The notes below the pieces were generated by a model. The model was not told the origin of the DNA. It was given only the letters and a program-made list of their open reading frames with translations, and made no database searches. From Bacteroidota bacterium (GTDB taxonomy: Bacteria > Bacteroidota > Bacteroidia > Flavobacteriales > Flavobacteriaceae), in NCBI GenBank assembly GCA_947447375.1, contig CANFJB010000002.1, forward strand, positions 186,001 through 250,000: a DNA stretch of 64,000 bases, in the 5' to 3' direction. Positions 17,992 through 26,890 of the stretch are shown in pieces. Position 1 is the first letter of the stretch. Every line of letters starts with the position of its first letter. The position numbers were made by a program, and so were the translations under genes.

Positions 17992-20418
17992 ATGTACGTA
18001 GTAAAAAGAGATGGCCATAAGGAGCCAGTAATGTTCGACAAAATCACAGATAGAATTAAAAAACTATGCTATGGTTTAAACGATTTAGTTGATGCAGTAA
18101 AAGTCGCAATGCGAGTAATCGAAGGACTTTACGATGGAGTTTCTACGTCAGAATTGGATAATTTAGCTGCTGAAACGGCGGCGTCAATGACTATTGCACA
18201 TCCTGATTATGCACAATTAGCTGCGCGTATTGCGATTTCTAATTTGCATTCAAATACCAAAAAATCGTTCTCGGAAACCATGGACGATATGTTCAATTAC
18301 GTAAATCCTAGAAACGGACTTTCTGCGCCTTTACTTTCAGAAGAAGTGCACAAAGTGATCATGGAAAATGCGGAATTTTTGGATTCACACATCATTTACA
18401 ATAGAGATTTTAACTACGATTACTTTGGGTTTAAAACCTTAGAGCGTTCTTATTTATTGAGAATTAACGGAAAAATTGTAGAGCGTCCACAGCACATGTT
18501 AATGCGTGTATCTGTTGGAATTCACTTAGACGATTTGAAATCGGTGATTGAAACTTACGACTTAATGTCGAAAAAATACTTCACTCACGCTACGCCAACA
18601 TTGTTTAACGCGGGAACTCCAAAACCACAAATGTCTTCTTGTTTCCTTTTAGCGATGCAAGATGATAGTATTGATGGAATATACGATACGTTAAAACAAA
18701 CGGCTAAAATTTCACAATCGGCGGGAGGAATTGGACTTTCAATTCACAATGTACGTGCGACAGGATCTTACATTCGTGGGACTAACGGAACGTCAAACGG
18801 GATTGTTCCAATGTTAAGAGTTTTCAATGATACTGCACGTTACGTAGATCAAGGTGGAGGAAAGCGTAAAGGTAGTTTTGCGATTTATATTGAAACATGG
18901 CATGCCGATATTTTCGATTTCTTAGATTTGAAAAAGAATACAGGAAAAGAAGAAATGCGTGCAAGAGATTTGTTTTTTGCAATGTGGACTTCCGATTTAT
19001 TCATGAAACGTGTTCAGGATGACGGAGACTGGACTTTAATGTGTCCAAACGAATGTCCTGGACTTTATGATGTTCACGGTGAAGAATTTGAAGCATTATA
19101 TACTTCTTATGAAGCAGCTGGAAAAGGAAGAAAAACGATTAAAGCACATGAATTATGGGAGAAAATTCTAGAATCACAAATTGAAACTGGAACTCCTTAC
19201 ATGCTTTATAAAGATGCTGCCAATAGAAAATCAAACCAGAAAAATTTAGGTACAATTCGTTCTTCGAATTTATGTACTGAAATTATGGAATATACCTCTA
19301 AGGATGAAATTGCCGTTTGTAATTTAGCTTCACTTTCATTACCGATGTTTGTTGAAGACGGTAAATTCAACCATGAATTATTTTTTACCGTTACTAAACG
19401 AGTAACTAGAAACTTAAATAAAGTAATTGACCGAAATTATTATCCTGTAAAAGAGGGTGAAAATTCTAATAAACGCCACCGTCCAATTGGACTAGGAGTT
19501 CAAGGATTGGCAGATGCTTTCATCATGTTGCGCCTACCTTTTACCAGTGATGAAGCTAAGAAATTGAATCAAGAAATTTTTGAAACGATGTATTTTGCAG
19601 CCGTAACTGCATCGATGGAAATGGCTATAGAAGAAGGACCGTATTCAAGCTATGAAGGGTCGCCGATATCACAAGGAGAATTCCAACACAATCTTTGGGG
19701 GATAAAGGACGAAGAGCTTTCAGGACGATGGGATTGGGGAGCATTGCGTAAAGAAGTGATGAAAAACGGGGTTAGAAACTCGCTTTTAGTCGCGCCAATG
19801 CCAACCGCTTCCACTTCACAAATATTAGGAAACAACGAAGCTTTTGAACCTTACACTTCTAATATTTATACTCGTAGAGTTCTTTCAGGAGAGTTTATTG
19901 TAGTTAACAAACATTTATTGGAAGACTTGGTAAAACTAGGACTTTGGACAGAGACTTTGAAACAAGAATTAATGCGTGAAAACGGATCGGTTCAGAACTT
20001 GAATATTCCTCAAAACTTGAAGGATTTATACAAAACGGTTTGGGAAATGTCAATGAAAGATATTATTGATATGTCACGTCACAGAGGTTATTTTGTGGAT
20101 CAATCGCAGTCGTTGAACTTATTTATGCAAAATGCTAATTATTCGAAATTAACATCGATGCACTTTTATGCTTGGCAATCAGGATTAAAAACGGGAATGT
20201 ATTATTTAAGAACAAAAGCGGCAGTTGACGCGATTAAATTTACCTTAAATAATGATAAAAAAGCAGAACCTATTGAAGTTCAAGAACAAGAAGTAAAAGA
20301 GCCAGTTGCTGCGCCTTTAGATACTCAAGCAGTTGAAATGACTCCTGAAGAGTACCGTGCGATGATAGAATTGGCTAAAAATGCAGGTCCTGAGGATTGC
20401 GAAATGTGTGGTAGTTAA
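17992..20418 (+). CDS. nrdA: Ribonucleoside-diphosphate reductase class I, alpha subunit
   Basis: Catalytic large subunit, 808 residues. Residues 1-90 are an ATP-cone ([16 protein letters not shown]), implying allosteric on/off control by ATP/dATP. The active-site set is present: Cys217 ([12 protein letters not shown]), Asn426-Leu-Cys428-Thr-Glu430 (NLCTE), and the radical-transfer tyrosines near the C-terminus. The substrate-specificity region [19 protein letters not shown] is intact. The last residues EDCEMCGS hold the CxxC (Cys803, Cys806) that is re-reduced by thioredoxin or glutaredoxin. Follows nrdB and ends at a strong bidirectional terminator. Confidence 0.97.
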   Translation: MYVVKRDGHKEPVMFDKITDRIKKLCYGLNDLVDAVKVAMRVIEGLYDGVSTSELDNLAAETAASMTIAHPDYAQLAARIAISNLHSNTKKSFSETMDDMFNYVNPRNGLSAPLLSEEVHKVIMENAEFLDSHIIYNRDFNYDYFGFKTLERSYLLRINGKIVERPQHMLMRVSVGIHLDDLKSVIETYDLMSKKYFTHATPTLFNAGTPKPQMSSCFLLAMQDDSIDGIYDTLKQTAKISQSAGGIGLSIHNVRATGSYIRGTNGTSNGIVPMLRVFNDTARYVDQGGGKRKGSFAIYIETWHADIFDFLDLKKNTGKEEMRARDLFFAMWTSDLFMKRVQDDGDWTLMCPNECPGLYDVHGEEFEALYTSYEAAGKGRKTIKAHELWEKILESQIETGTPYMLYKDAANRKSNQKNLGTIRSSNLCTEIMEYTSKDEIAVCNLASLSLPMFVEDGKFNHELFFTVTKRVTRNLNKVIDRNYYPVKEGENSNKRHRPIGLGVQGLADAFIMLRLPFTSDEAKKLNQEIFETMYFAAVTASMEMAIEEGPYSSYEGSPISQGEFQHNLWGIKDEELSGRWDWGALRKEVMKNGVRNSLLVAPMPTASTSQILGNNEAFEPYTSNIYTRRVLSGEFIVVNKHLLEDLVKLGLWTETLKQELMRENGSVQNLNIPQNLKDLYKTVWEMSMKDIIDMSRHRGYFVDQSQSLNLFMQNANYSKLTSMHFYAWQSGLKTGMYYLRTKAAVDAIKFTLNNDKKAEPIEVQEQEVKEPVAAPLDTQAVEMTPEEYRAMIELAKNAGPEDCEMCGS

Positions 20419-20443
20419 TCCATAATTTCACAATAAATCATAA

Positions 20444-20475
20444 AAAAACCGCTATTCGAAAGAGTAGCGGTTTTT
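20444..20475. terminator. Bidirectional intrinsic terminator between nrdA and RNase G
   Basis: Stem AAAAACCGCTA / TAGCGGTTTTT extended through TTC/GAG with a GAAA tetraloop at 20458-20461. It is flanked by A-run and T-run, so it serves both convergent genes. A close relative of this terminator follows the nuclease gene at 39468. Confidence 0.9.
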
Positions 20476-20479
20476 GTTT

Positions 20480-22024
20480 TTAATCATTAATAACATTTCC
20501 TTTTTTATCGAAGAAATGATATTCAAAGTACGTGTAAGCGTCACGTGGTATTATTTTTACCCATTTTTTATATTCAAAAAACCATTTTGAACGAATGGAT
20601 GGGAATCCTTTTGTAAGGTAGGCGCCTACAAATGGGTGCACATTAAGTACTACATTTGGCTGCGTTTTTACAATTCTATCTAGATCAGAAATAATTCTGT
20701 CGATAATTAAAATTGGAGCTTCAATATCCCCTTTTTCATTATTGGGATCTTCTTCTCTGGTTTCAATATTTACTTCTGGTCGAACCCTTTGTCTTGTTAT
20801 TTGGACTAATCCAAATTTACTTGGGGGTAATATTTTGTGTTTTGCTTTGTCATCACTCATTTCTTCTCTTAAGAAATCGTACAACACTTTTCTATTTTCC
20901 GGATCGGATAAATCGATAAAATCTACTACTATAATTCCTCCCATATCGCGCAGACGTAATTGTCTTGCGATTTCTGCGGCAGCAATCATGTTCACTTCCA
21001 TTGCTGTTTCTTCTTGATTAGAAGATTTATTGGAACGATTTCCGCTATTCACATCTATAACGTGAAGGGCTTCGGTGTGTTCAATGATTAGATAAGCACC
21101 TTTGCTCATCGAAACATTTTTTCCAAATGAAGTTTTGATTTGTCTCTCTATATTGTATTTCTCGAAAATTGGAGTGTCGTTAGATTGATAAAACTTAACG
21201 ATTGATGATTTTGAAGGAGCTATTACTTGCAAATAGTCCTTTGTTTGGTTGTACAACTCTTCATCATCTATTTGAATTCCCGTGAAGGAATCATTAAAAA
21301 CGTCTCTTAACATGGAAGAAGCTTTGTTAAGTTCTCCTAATATTTTGGACGGATGATGAGCGGTTGGTAATTTTTTACACATTGCAGTCCATCTGTCTAA
21401 CAGGTTCTGCAAATCTTTTTCTAATTCGGCTGTATTTTTGCCTTCGGCTACTGTTCTCACAATAACTCCAAATCCTTTAGGTTTGATGGATTGTACCAAT
21501 CGTTTTAGACGCTCTTTTTCTCCTTTTATCTCTATTTTTTGTGAAACAGAAACTCGGTCAGAAAACGGAACGAGAACAATAAATCTTCCGGCAAGAGAAA
21601 GCTCAGAGCTAATTCTTGGTCCTTTAGTAGATATTGGTTCTTTTACGACTTGTACTAAAATTGACTGGTTTGGACTTAGAATGTCTAAGACCGTTCCATC
21701 TTTATCAATTTCTTTTTCAAACTGAAAGTTTTTAAGGTTGAAATCCTTTATTTTACCTGCGCTTACAAGCTTTATGAACTTCAGTTGGGAAGCAAGATTA
21801 GGTCCTAAATCGTGATAATGTAAAAAGGCATCTTTATCGTGGCCTACATTTACAAAAGCAGCATTAAGTCCAGCAACTGGTTTTCTTATTTTGGCAATAA
21901 AAATATCACCAACTTGGAAATTGCTTTTTTCTTCTTCTTTGTGTAATTCAATTAGTTTTCCATCTTTTAATAAGGCAAAATCTACGGCTTCAGAACTAGA
22001 TCTGATGATTAATTCTTTATTCAC
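20480..22024 (-). CDS. rng: Ribonuclease E/G family protein
   Basis: 514-residue endoribonuclease of the RNase E/G family acting in rRNA and mRNA processing. An S1-type RNA-binding domain is at about residues 34-110 (FQVGDIFIAKIRKPVAGLNAAFVNVG). The catalytic Mg-binding aspartates are in HVIDVNSGNRS and GGIIVVDFIDL. ITRQRVRPE marks the end of the catalytic core. Unlike E. coli RNase E/G, where a CPxCxG zinc-link follows RQR, here the stretch is acidic (EEDPNNEKGD) with no cysteine pair, so dimer assembly through zinc is missing. The only Cys is at WTAMCKKL. C-terminal WFFEYKKWVKIIPRDAYTYFEYHF is a Bacteroidota-type end. Downstream of the small basic gene and HU. Confidence 0.9.
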   Translation of the reverse strand: MNKELIIRSSSEAVDFALLKDGKLIELHKEEEKSNFQVGDIFIAKIRKPVAGLNAAFVNVGHDKDAFLHYHDLGPNLASQLKFIKLVSAGKIKDFNLKNFQFEKEIDKDGTVLDILSPNQSILVQVVKEPISTKGPRISSELSLAGRFIVLVPFSDRVSVSQKIEIKGEKERLKRLVQSIKPKGFGVIVRTVAEGKNTAELEKDLQNLLDRWTAMCKKLPTAHHPSKILGELNKASSMLRDVFNDSFTGIQIDDEELYNQTKDYLQVIAPSKSSIVKFYQSNDTPIFEKYNIERQIKTSFGKNVSMSKGAYLIIEHTEALHVIDVNSGNRSNKSSNQEETAMEVNMIAAAEIARQLRLRDMGGIIVVDFIDLSDPENRKVLYDFLREEMSDDKAKHKILPPSKFGLVQITRQRVRPEVNIETREEDPNNEKGDIEAPILIIDRIISDLDRIVKTQPNVVLNVHPFVGAYLTKGFPSIRSKWFFEYKKWVKIIPRDAYTYFEYHFFDKKGNVIND

Positions 22025-22278
22025 GCTGTAAATTTTTATCCGAACTTTTGGTTGTCGGTTGTTGGTTGTCGGTTGTTGGAAAATCCATCAACTAGCAACT
22101 ATCAACCATCAACTTTCGAGTAAGGATGGATTAAACAATATTTTAACAGGTATTGAACCCGGTGAGATTTTGGTTTTAGAATTCTGATTTTGTTTCTAGA
22201 TTTTTTCAAATCTGCAATCTTAAATCTGCAATCTAAATTCTAAAATCTCAATTTCAATGAACTTGGTATTCTAAAATA
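22025..22278. other. Intergenic spacer with repeated short words, no gene seen
   Basis: Holds two copies of TTGGTTGTCGGTTG at about 22050-22078, then a CAACTA/CAACCATCAAC stretch which is the complement of GTTGATGG-type words, then repeated AAATCTGCAATCT words at about 22205-22235. These look like slippage-derived spacer sequence rather than genes. Confidence 0.5.
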
Positions 22279-22305
22279 GAAAAAGTAGTGTTAAACTACT
22301 TTTTC
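22279..22305 (-). terminator. Intrinsic terminator overlapping the small basic gene stop codon
   Basis: Stem AAAAAGTAGT (22280-22289) and ACTACTTTTT (22295-22304) with a 5-nt loop. The stop codon of the 22296-22388 gene lies within the arm. Minus-strand RNA would end in a U-rich run. The terminator may be partial, because rng lies downstream. Confidence 0.6.
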
Positions 22306-22388
22306 TTCTTGTGACGGTTAGCTCTCGCTCTTTTTTTACGTTTGTGCGTCGCTACCTTATGTCTTTTTCTTTTTTTACCGCTTGGCAT
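22296..22388 (-). CDS. 30-residue very basic protein, possible ribosomal protein (bS22/mS38-like)
   Basis: Encodes MPSGKKRKRHKVATHKRKKR followed by ten more mostly Lys/Arg/His residues; about two thirds of residues are basic. The ATG is firm and the gene is 29 bp downstream of HU. The pattern KKRKRHKxxTHKRKKR is reminiscent of the C-terminal basic block of AURKAIP1/COX24 (mitochondrial mS38) and actinobacterial bS22. From memory, near-identical small ORFs occur in many Flavobacteriia next to HU. A ribosome-bound or rRNA-binding role is therefore plausible but not shown by sequence. No Shine-Dalgarno. It is easily missed by gene callers because of its length. Confidence 0.8.
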   Translation of the reverse strand: MPSGKKRKRHKVATHKRKKRARANRHKKKK

Positions 22389-22417
22389 ATCTTTTCTTTT
22401 TATTGATTAATAAATAA

Positions 22418-22708
22418 TTATTTTGTTTTGTTATTTGCTTTTACTCCTTCAACAAATACTTTAGCTGGTTTAAAAGCTGGAATGTTGTGAGCTGGAATTT
22501 TGATTGTAGTGTTTTTAGAGATGTTACGCCCTGTTTTTTCAGCTCTAGTTTTGATAATAAAGCTACCAAAACCTCTTAAATATACATTATCTCCACTTTC
22601 TAAAGAGTTTTTTACCTCTTCCATTAATGTTTCAACTGTTGCTTGAACGTCTCCTTTTTCAAGACCTAGTTTTTCCGAAATCTTTGCTACGATATCTGCT
22701 TTCGTCAT
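22418..22708 (-). CDS. HU family DNA-binding protein
   Basis: 96-residue nucleoid protein. N-terminal MTKADIVAKISEKLGLEKGDVQATVETLMEEV forms the two dimerisation helices, followed by the GDNVYLRGFGSF segment and the DNA-binding arm with AEKTGRNISKNTTIKIPAHNIPAFKPAK. It ends with a short basic tail. Length is standard for HU. Its promoter lies at 22750-22781 on the minus strand, divergent from mutY, and it is followed by the small basic gene and RNase G. An IHF-like identity cannot be excluded, but the single-gene HU type is usual in this phylum. Confidence 0.95.
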   Translation of the reverse strand: MTKADIVAKISEKLGLEKGDVQATVETLMEEVKNSLESGDNVYLRGFGSFIIKTRAEKTGRNISKNTTIKIPAHNIPAFKPAKVFVEGVKANNKTK

Positions 22709-22749
22709 TTTCTTTCTAATTAATAAAGTTCTACTTTTTTTTGAGGTTG

Positions 22750-22781
22750 CAAATATATGAATTAAAAAAACAAATATTCAA
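22750..22781 (-). promoter_or_regulatory. Bacteroidota-type promoter for HU
   Basis: Minus-strand TATATTTG at 22750-22757 and TTG at 22779-22781, spacing 21, 41 bp from the HU ATG. Confidence 0.65.
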
Positions 22782-22815
22782 GCATAAACCATTAAAATTT
22801 AACAACATAAAAAAT

Positions 22816-22823
22816 TACTTTTG
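22816..22823 (+). promoter_or_regulatory. -7 element for the mutY-ssb-gldE-gldD operon
   Basis: TACTTTTG (TAnnTTTG), 18 bp upstream of the GTG start of mutY. No good -33 TTG. Confidence 0.5.
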
Positions 22824-22841
22824 CATTCTAAATAATAGAAT

Positions 22842-23891
22842 GTGATTTTTTCTAACTCATTAATTAATTGGTATTTAAATAATAAACGTGATTTGCCTTG
22901 GCGAAATACGGACAATCCTTATAATATATGGTTGTCGGAAATCATGCTTCAGCAAACAAGAGTTGCCCAAGGATTACCATATTATTTAGATTTCATTGCC
23001 ACTTTTCCTACCGTTTTTGATTTAGCAAAGGCACCCGAGGAAAAAGTTCTAAAACATTGGCAGGGTTTAGGTTATTATTCAAGAGCTAGAAACCTTCATT
23101 TTACTGCGCAATATGTTGCGAATGAATTAAAAGGGGAATTTCCTAATAATTATAAGGAGTTATTAAAACTGAAAGGAATTGGGGAATATACCGCTGCCGC
23201 AATCGCTTCTTTTTCTCACAACGAAGCAGTTCCTGTAGTAGATGGAAATGTATTTAGAGTGCTTTCCAGATATTTTGATATTGAAACCGACATCTCATTG
23301 GCTACAGCCAAAAAAGAGTTTTCCGACTTGGCTTTGGAATTAATGCCAAAAAATGATCCTGCAACTTTCAACCAGGCCATTATGGAATTTGGGGCTTTAC
23401 AATGTGTTCCCAAAAACCCCGATTGCCAAAATTGCATTTTCAATAGTAGTTGTGCCGCTTTGCAAAAGAAAAAAGTGCAAAACCTTCCGGTGAAATTAAA
23501 GAAAATCAAAATTAGCTACCGGTTTTTTAATTATATAGTTTTTGAAGACGATAAATTAAACACCCTTATTCAGAAAAGAGATCAAAAAGGAATTTGGCAA
23601 AATTTATATGAATTTCCACTAATTGAAACCGAAACCGAATTAAATTTAGATGCCGTTTCCGAATTGATATCCGATAAATACAGCTCTCAATACAAAATAA
23701 AAGGAATTTCAAATTTGAATTCAAAGGGTAAAATCCATAAATTATCACACCAACATTTGAATATAAATTTTTGGAAAGTAAAAGTAAAAGGGGAAATTTT
23801 GGGTGCTACAAATAAAAAAAACATCAAGAATTTTCCATTTCCAAAAGTTATTTTTAATTTTATAGAAGAGGAATACTCTGAATTAAGTTAA
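22842..23891 (+). CDS. mutY: A/G-specific adenine glycosylase
   Basis: Removes adenine mispaired with 8-oxoguanine (GO repair). 349 residues. The helix-hairpin-helix domain has Glu33 (LSEIMLQQTRV), the LKGIGEYTAAAIASF hairpin and catalytic Asp134 (VPVVDGNVFRV). Cys188, Cys195, Cys198 and Cys204 fit the C-x6-C-x2-C-x5-C 4Fe-4S cluster. The C-terminal half (about 225-345) is the NUDIX-like domain that reads 8-oxoG. The start is a GTG (22842); no in-frame ATG precedes the conserved DLPWR block. Head of a cluster leading to gldE and gldD, an arrangement also known in F. johnsoniae. Confidence 0.95.
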   Translation: MIFSNSLINWYLNNKRDLPWRNTDNPYNIWLSEIMLQQTRVAQGLPYYLDFIATFPTVFDLAKAPEEKVLKHWQGLGYYSRARNLHFTAQYVANELKGEFPNNYKELLKLKGIGEYTAAAIASFSHNEAVPVVDGNVFRVLSRYFDIETDISLATAKKEFSDLALELMPKNDPATFNQAIMEFGALQCVPKNPDCQNCIFNSSCAALQKKKVQNLPVKLKKIKISYRFFNYIVFEDDKLNTLIQKRDQKGIWQNLYEFPLIETETELNLDAVSELISDKYSSQYKIKGISNLNSKGKIHKLSHQHLNINFWKVKVKGEILGATNKKNIKNFPFPKVIFNFIEEEYSELS

Positions 23892-23931
23892 AATAGCGTA
23901 CATTTGGAATTACTAAAACTTTCAAAATAAG

Positions 23932-24339
23932 ATGAACGGAACAATAAACAAGGTGATGCTGATTGGCTACCTAGGCGATGATGTTAAAATGCACTACTTC
24001 GATGGGGGTAATTGTATTGGTAGATTTCCTTTGGCAACAAATGAAACCTATATCAATAAAACTACAAATGAGAAAATAAATACTACAGAATGGCACAATT
24101 TAGTGGTTCGTAATAAAGCTGCTGAAATTTGCGAAAAGTATTTATCTAAAGGAGATAAAATCTATGTTGAAGGAAGAATAAAATCGCGCCAATGGCAAAC
24201 TGATGAAGGGTCAACCAAGTTTACAACTGAAATTCAAGTTACAGAATTTACTTTTTTAACTACTAAAAAAGAATCTGAACCATTTAAACCAACCAATACT
24301 GATTCGCCAGCAGGCTTATTAGATGATTCGCCATACTAA
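23932..24339 (+). CDS. ssb: Single-stranded DNA-binding protein
   Basis: 135 residues. OB-fold at about 1-108 with NKVMLIGYLGDDVKMHYFDGG, the NTTEWHNLVVRNKAAEICEKYL block and GDKIYVEGRIKSRQW. The C-terminus is short and ends DDSPY, a version of the acidic tip (usually DDDxPF) that recruits partner proteins. That tip distinguishes it from the second SSB in this window (55277-55609), so this is the more likely housekeeping copy. Between mutY (40 bp) and gldE. Confidence 0.93.
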   Translation: MNGTINKVMLIGYLGDDVKMHYFDGGNCIGRFPLATNETYINKTTNEKINTTEWHNLVVRNKAAEICEKYLSKGDKIYVEGRIKSRQWQTDEGSTKFTTEIQVTEFTFLTTKKESEPFKPTNTDSPAGLLDDSPY

Positions 24340-24362
24340 TTGTTTAACTAATCCCATTAAAT

Positions 24363-25664
24363 TTGGACCCGGAACCTCCCAGTTTCACTGACATTTTTCA
24401 AAACATAGATTCTAATTTGCTTTTTGGTACAATTGGAATTTTTGTTTTGCTTTTTATATCGGCATTGCTTTCCGGTGCCGAAGTTGCCTTTTTTTCTTTG
24501 TCCCCAAAAACCCTTGATGATCTTTCAAAAGCCGATTCTTCAAAGGGGAAATTGATCTTATTATTAGTTGACAAACCGAAAAAATTATTAGCAACGCTTC
24601 TTGTAGCCAATAATTTTATCAATATTGGAGTTGTAATTTTGTTCTCTTTTATAAGTGCAAATTTATTTTCGGCAATTGAATCGGAAATAATCCGATTTAT
24701 TTTAGAAGTAATTGTCGTTACTTTCCTAATTCTATTATTTGGCGAGGTTATCCCGAAAGTCTATGCCAATAGAAACAATCTGAAGTTTGCTGAATTTGTA
24801 GTTCGTCCTTTATATATATTGGATAAATTGTTAACACCAATTAGTTCTCCGATGAGAGCATTGACAATTTATTTGCATGAAAAATTGGGGAAACAAAAAG
24901 CCTATTTTACGGTTGATCAATTATCGCAAGCCCTTGAATTAACTTCTTCGGAAGGTTCTTCTCACGGTGAACAAAAAATATTAGAAGGCATTGTAAACTT
25001 TGGAAACACTGACACCAAACAAGTCATGAGTCCAAGAATTGATGTTTTCGCAATTGAAATTAACGAACCTTTTGATAAAATTCTTCCTAAAATAATTGAT
25101 AAAGGGTATTCAAGAATTCCGGTTTACAATGACAATATTGACCATATAGAAGGCGTTCTATTCGTTAAAGATTTAATACCACATATTGATAAAGTCGATT
25201 TTGACTGGAAAACGCTTTTGAGAAAACCATTTTTCGTTCCTGAAAATAAAAAATTAGATGATTTGCTGAAAGAATTTCAAAACATGAAAAATCACCTTGC
25301 GATTGTGGTTGATGAATACGGCGGAACCTCAGGATTGGTTTCTCTCGAAGACGTAATCGAAGAAATTGTTGGTGATATTAGTGATGAATTTGACGATGAC
25401 GACATTCCTTTCACTAAAATAGATGAAAAAAATTACCTTTTTGAAGGGAAAATCAATCTAAAAGATTTCTATAGAATCATCGATGTAGACGAAACGCTAT
25501 TTGAAGAAAGAAAAGGAGAAGCGGAAACTCTTGCCGGATTTTTATTAGAAATCCAAGGTAATTTTCCTAAAAGAGGAGACCAATTTATATTTGAAAATTG
25601 TTTGTTTAAAATTGTTTCTATCGATAGAAAGAGAATAAAACAAATAAAAGTAACTATAGAATAA
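24363..25664 (+). CDS. gldE: Gliding motility-associated CNNM/CBS protein GldE
   Basis: 433-residue inner-membrane protein of the CorC/HlyC (DUF21 plus CBS) family. DUF21/CNNM transmembrane region at about 20-165 (ISALLSGAEVAFFSLS, LVANNFINIGVV), then two CBS domains (about 205-340, ending VVDEYGGTSGLVSLEDVIEEIVGDI), then a CorC/HlyC transporter-associated domain (about 350-433). In F. johnsoniae gldE lies directly upstream of gldD, and GldE overexpression can suppress some gldB mutants. The start is a TTG at 24363; no ATG lies before the transmembrane region. It ends 6 bp before gldD. Confidence 0.93.
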   Translation: MDPEPPSFTDIFQNIDSNLLFGTIGIFVLLFISALLSGAEVAFFSLSPKTLDDLSKADSSKGKLILLLVDKPKKLLATLLVANNFINIGVVILFSFISANLFSAIESEIIRFILEVIVVTFLILLFGEVIPKVYANRNNLKFAEFVVRPLYILDKLLTPISSPMRALTIYLHEKLGKQKAYFTVDQLSQALELTSSEGSSHGEQKILEGIVNFGNTDTKQVMSPRIDVFAIEINEPFDKILPKIIDKGYSRIPVYNDNIDHIEGVLFVKDLIPHIDKVDFDWKTLLRKPFFVPENKKLDDLLKEFQNMKNHLAIVVDEYGGTSGLVSLEDVIEEIVGDISDEFDDDDIPFTKIDEKNYLFEGKINLKDFYRIIDVDETLFEERKGEAETLAGFLLEIQGNFPKRGDQFIFENCLFKIVSIDRKRIKQIKVTIE

Positions 25665-25670
25665 TTACAA

Positions 25671-26237
25671 ATGTTTAAAAAAAACATAGTTTTAATATTA
25701 CTTTTCACTTTTGCAATTTCAGTTATTAGTTGCAAAAATGAGACTATTCCAAAGCCAGCAAGTTATTTGAGATTGGATTATCCAATAGCGGAATATAAAA
25801 ATTATGAAAACGATTGTCATTACACTTTCGTTATTAATTCTAATGCGATAATTACCGAAAAAGGAGATTGTAATTTTGAAATTACCTACCCAAAAATGAA
25901 GGCTACCATTTATTTGAGTTATAAGCCTGTGAATAACAACATTAAATTATTACTTCAAGATGCTCAAAAATTGACCTACGAACACGTGATTAAAGCGGAT
26001 GATATTTTAGAGCAACCTTATATAAACAAGGAGAAAAGAGTTTTTGGAATGTTCTATCAAGTAGATGGAAATGCGGCTACCAACACCCAATTTTATGTCA
26101 CCGACAGCACCAAAAATTTCGTAACAGGTTCCGTTTATTTCTATGCAAAACCCAATTTTGATTCAATTATGCCCGCAGCAAGTTATATCAAAAACGACGT
26201 GCAGAATTTAATGGAGAGTTTAAAATGGAAAAAATAA
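25671..26237 (+). CDS. gldD: Gliding motility lipoprotein GldD
   Basis: 188-residue lipoprotein required for gliding in F. johnsoniae, where gldD mutants are non-motile. Signal peptide with lipobox VISC and Cys21 as the lipidated residue. The body matches GldD: KPASYLRLDYP, NFEITYPKMKATIYLSY, VFGMFYQVDGNAATNTQFYVTDS and SVYFYAKPN. It follows gldE at a 6-bp gap, the conserved pair. Gliding and type IX secretion are linked in this phylum, so the T9SS cargo in this window (1328, 44274, 47202) is consistent with a working system encoded elsewhere. Converges on ribE. Confidence 0.95.
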   Translation: MFKKNIVLILLFTFAISVISCKNETIPKPASYLRLDYPIAEYKNYENDCHYTFVINSNAIITEKGDCNFEITYPKMKATIYLSYKPVNNNIKLLLQDAQKLTYEHVIKADDILEQPYINKEKRVFGMFYQVDGNAATNTQFYVTDSTKNFVTGSVYFYAKPNFDSIMPAASYIKNDVQNLMESLKWKK

Positions 26238-26244
26238 TTTAGAT

Positions 26245-26832
26245 TTATTTATTCGAATAAAGTTTCGAAACGTACTTCCCAATCACATCAAATTCTAAAT
26301 TTACCTTAGTTCCAACTACGAAATCATGAAAATTAGTATGCTCATAAGTGTAAGGAATTATAGCAACACTAAATTCATTTTTCATCGAATTTACTACTGT
26401 TAAGCTCACTCCGTTAACCGTAATTGAGCCTTTTTCAATGGTAAGGTTATTTAAATTCGGATCGTATTCAAAAGTATAATACCAACTCCCGTCTGCCTCT
26501 TTTATCGCTTTGCAAATTCCCGTTTGATCCACATGTCCTTGAACAATATGTCCGTCCAATCGGTCTCCCAATTTCATGGCGCGCTCTAAATTAACAGCCG
26601 CACCAATTTTCCAATCCGATAAATTCGTTTTATCGATAGTTTCTTGAATCGCAGTCACCTTGTAATCGTTATTTTCAATTGAAGTAACGGTTAAACAAAC
26701 GCCATTATGAGCAACACTTTGGTCAATTTTTAACTCATTGGTAATCGCTGAGGTAATGGTAAGATGAACGTTTCCGCCTTCTTTTTCGATTGCTTTGATT
26801 TCTCCAAGGGTTTCTATGATTCCTGTAAACAT
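26245..26832 (-). CDS. ribE: Riboflavin synthase, alpha chain
   Basis: Dismutates two 6,7-dimethyl-8-ribityllumazine molecules to riboflavin. 195 residues from the ATG at 26832, beginning MFTGIIETLG, the invariant N-terminus of the family; the longer upstream reading frame is not used. The two lumazine-binding repeats are visible: CLTVTSIENN with GDRLDGHIVQGHVDQTG in the first, and the second with GSITVNGVSLTVV. Divergent from pdxA, so two cofactor genes share the 58-bp control region. Confidence 0.95.
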   Translation of the reverse strand: MFTGIIETLGEIKAIEKEGGNVHLTITSAITNELKIDQSVAHNGVCLTVTSIENNDYKVTAIQETIDKTNLSDWKIGAAVNLERAMKLGDRLDGHIVQGHVDQTGICKAIKEADGSWYYTFEYDPNLNNLTIEKGSITVNGVSLTVVNSMKNEFSVAIIPYTYEHTNFHDFVVGTKVNLEFDVIGKYVSKLYSNK

Positions 26833-26849
26833 TTGTGATATTATTTTAC

Positions 26850-26857
26850 TAAATTTG
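26850..26857 (+). promoter_or_regulatory. -7 element upstream of pdxA
   Basis: TAAATTTG (TAnnTTTG), ending 33 bp before the pdxA ATG. A TTG at 26833-26835 is only 14 bp away, shorter than usual. Confidence 0.45.
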
Positions 26858-26890
26858 CGTTTCAAAATTAGCAATAAATAACGTGTAGTC

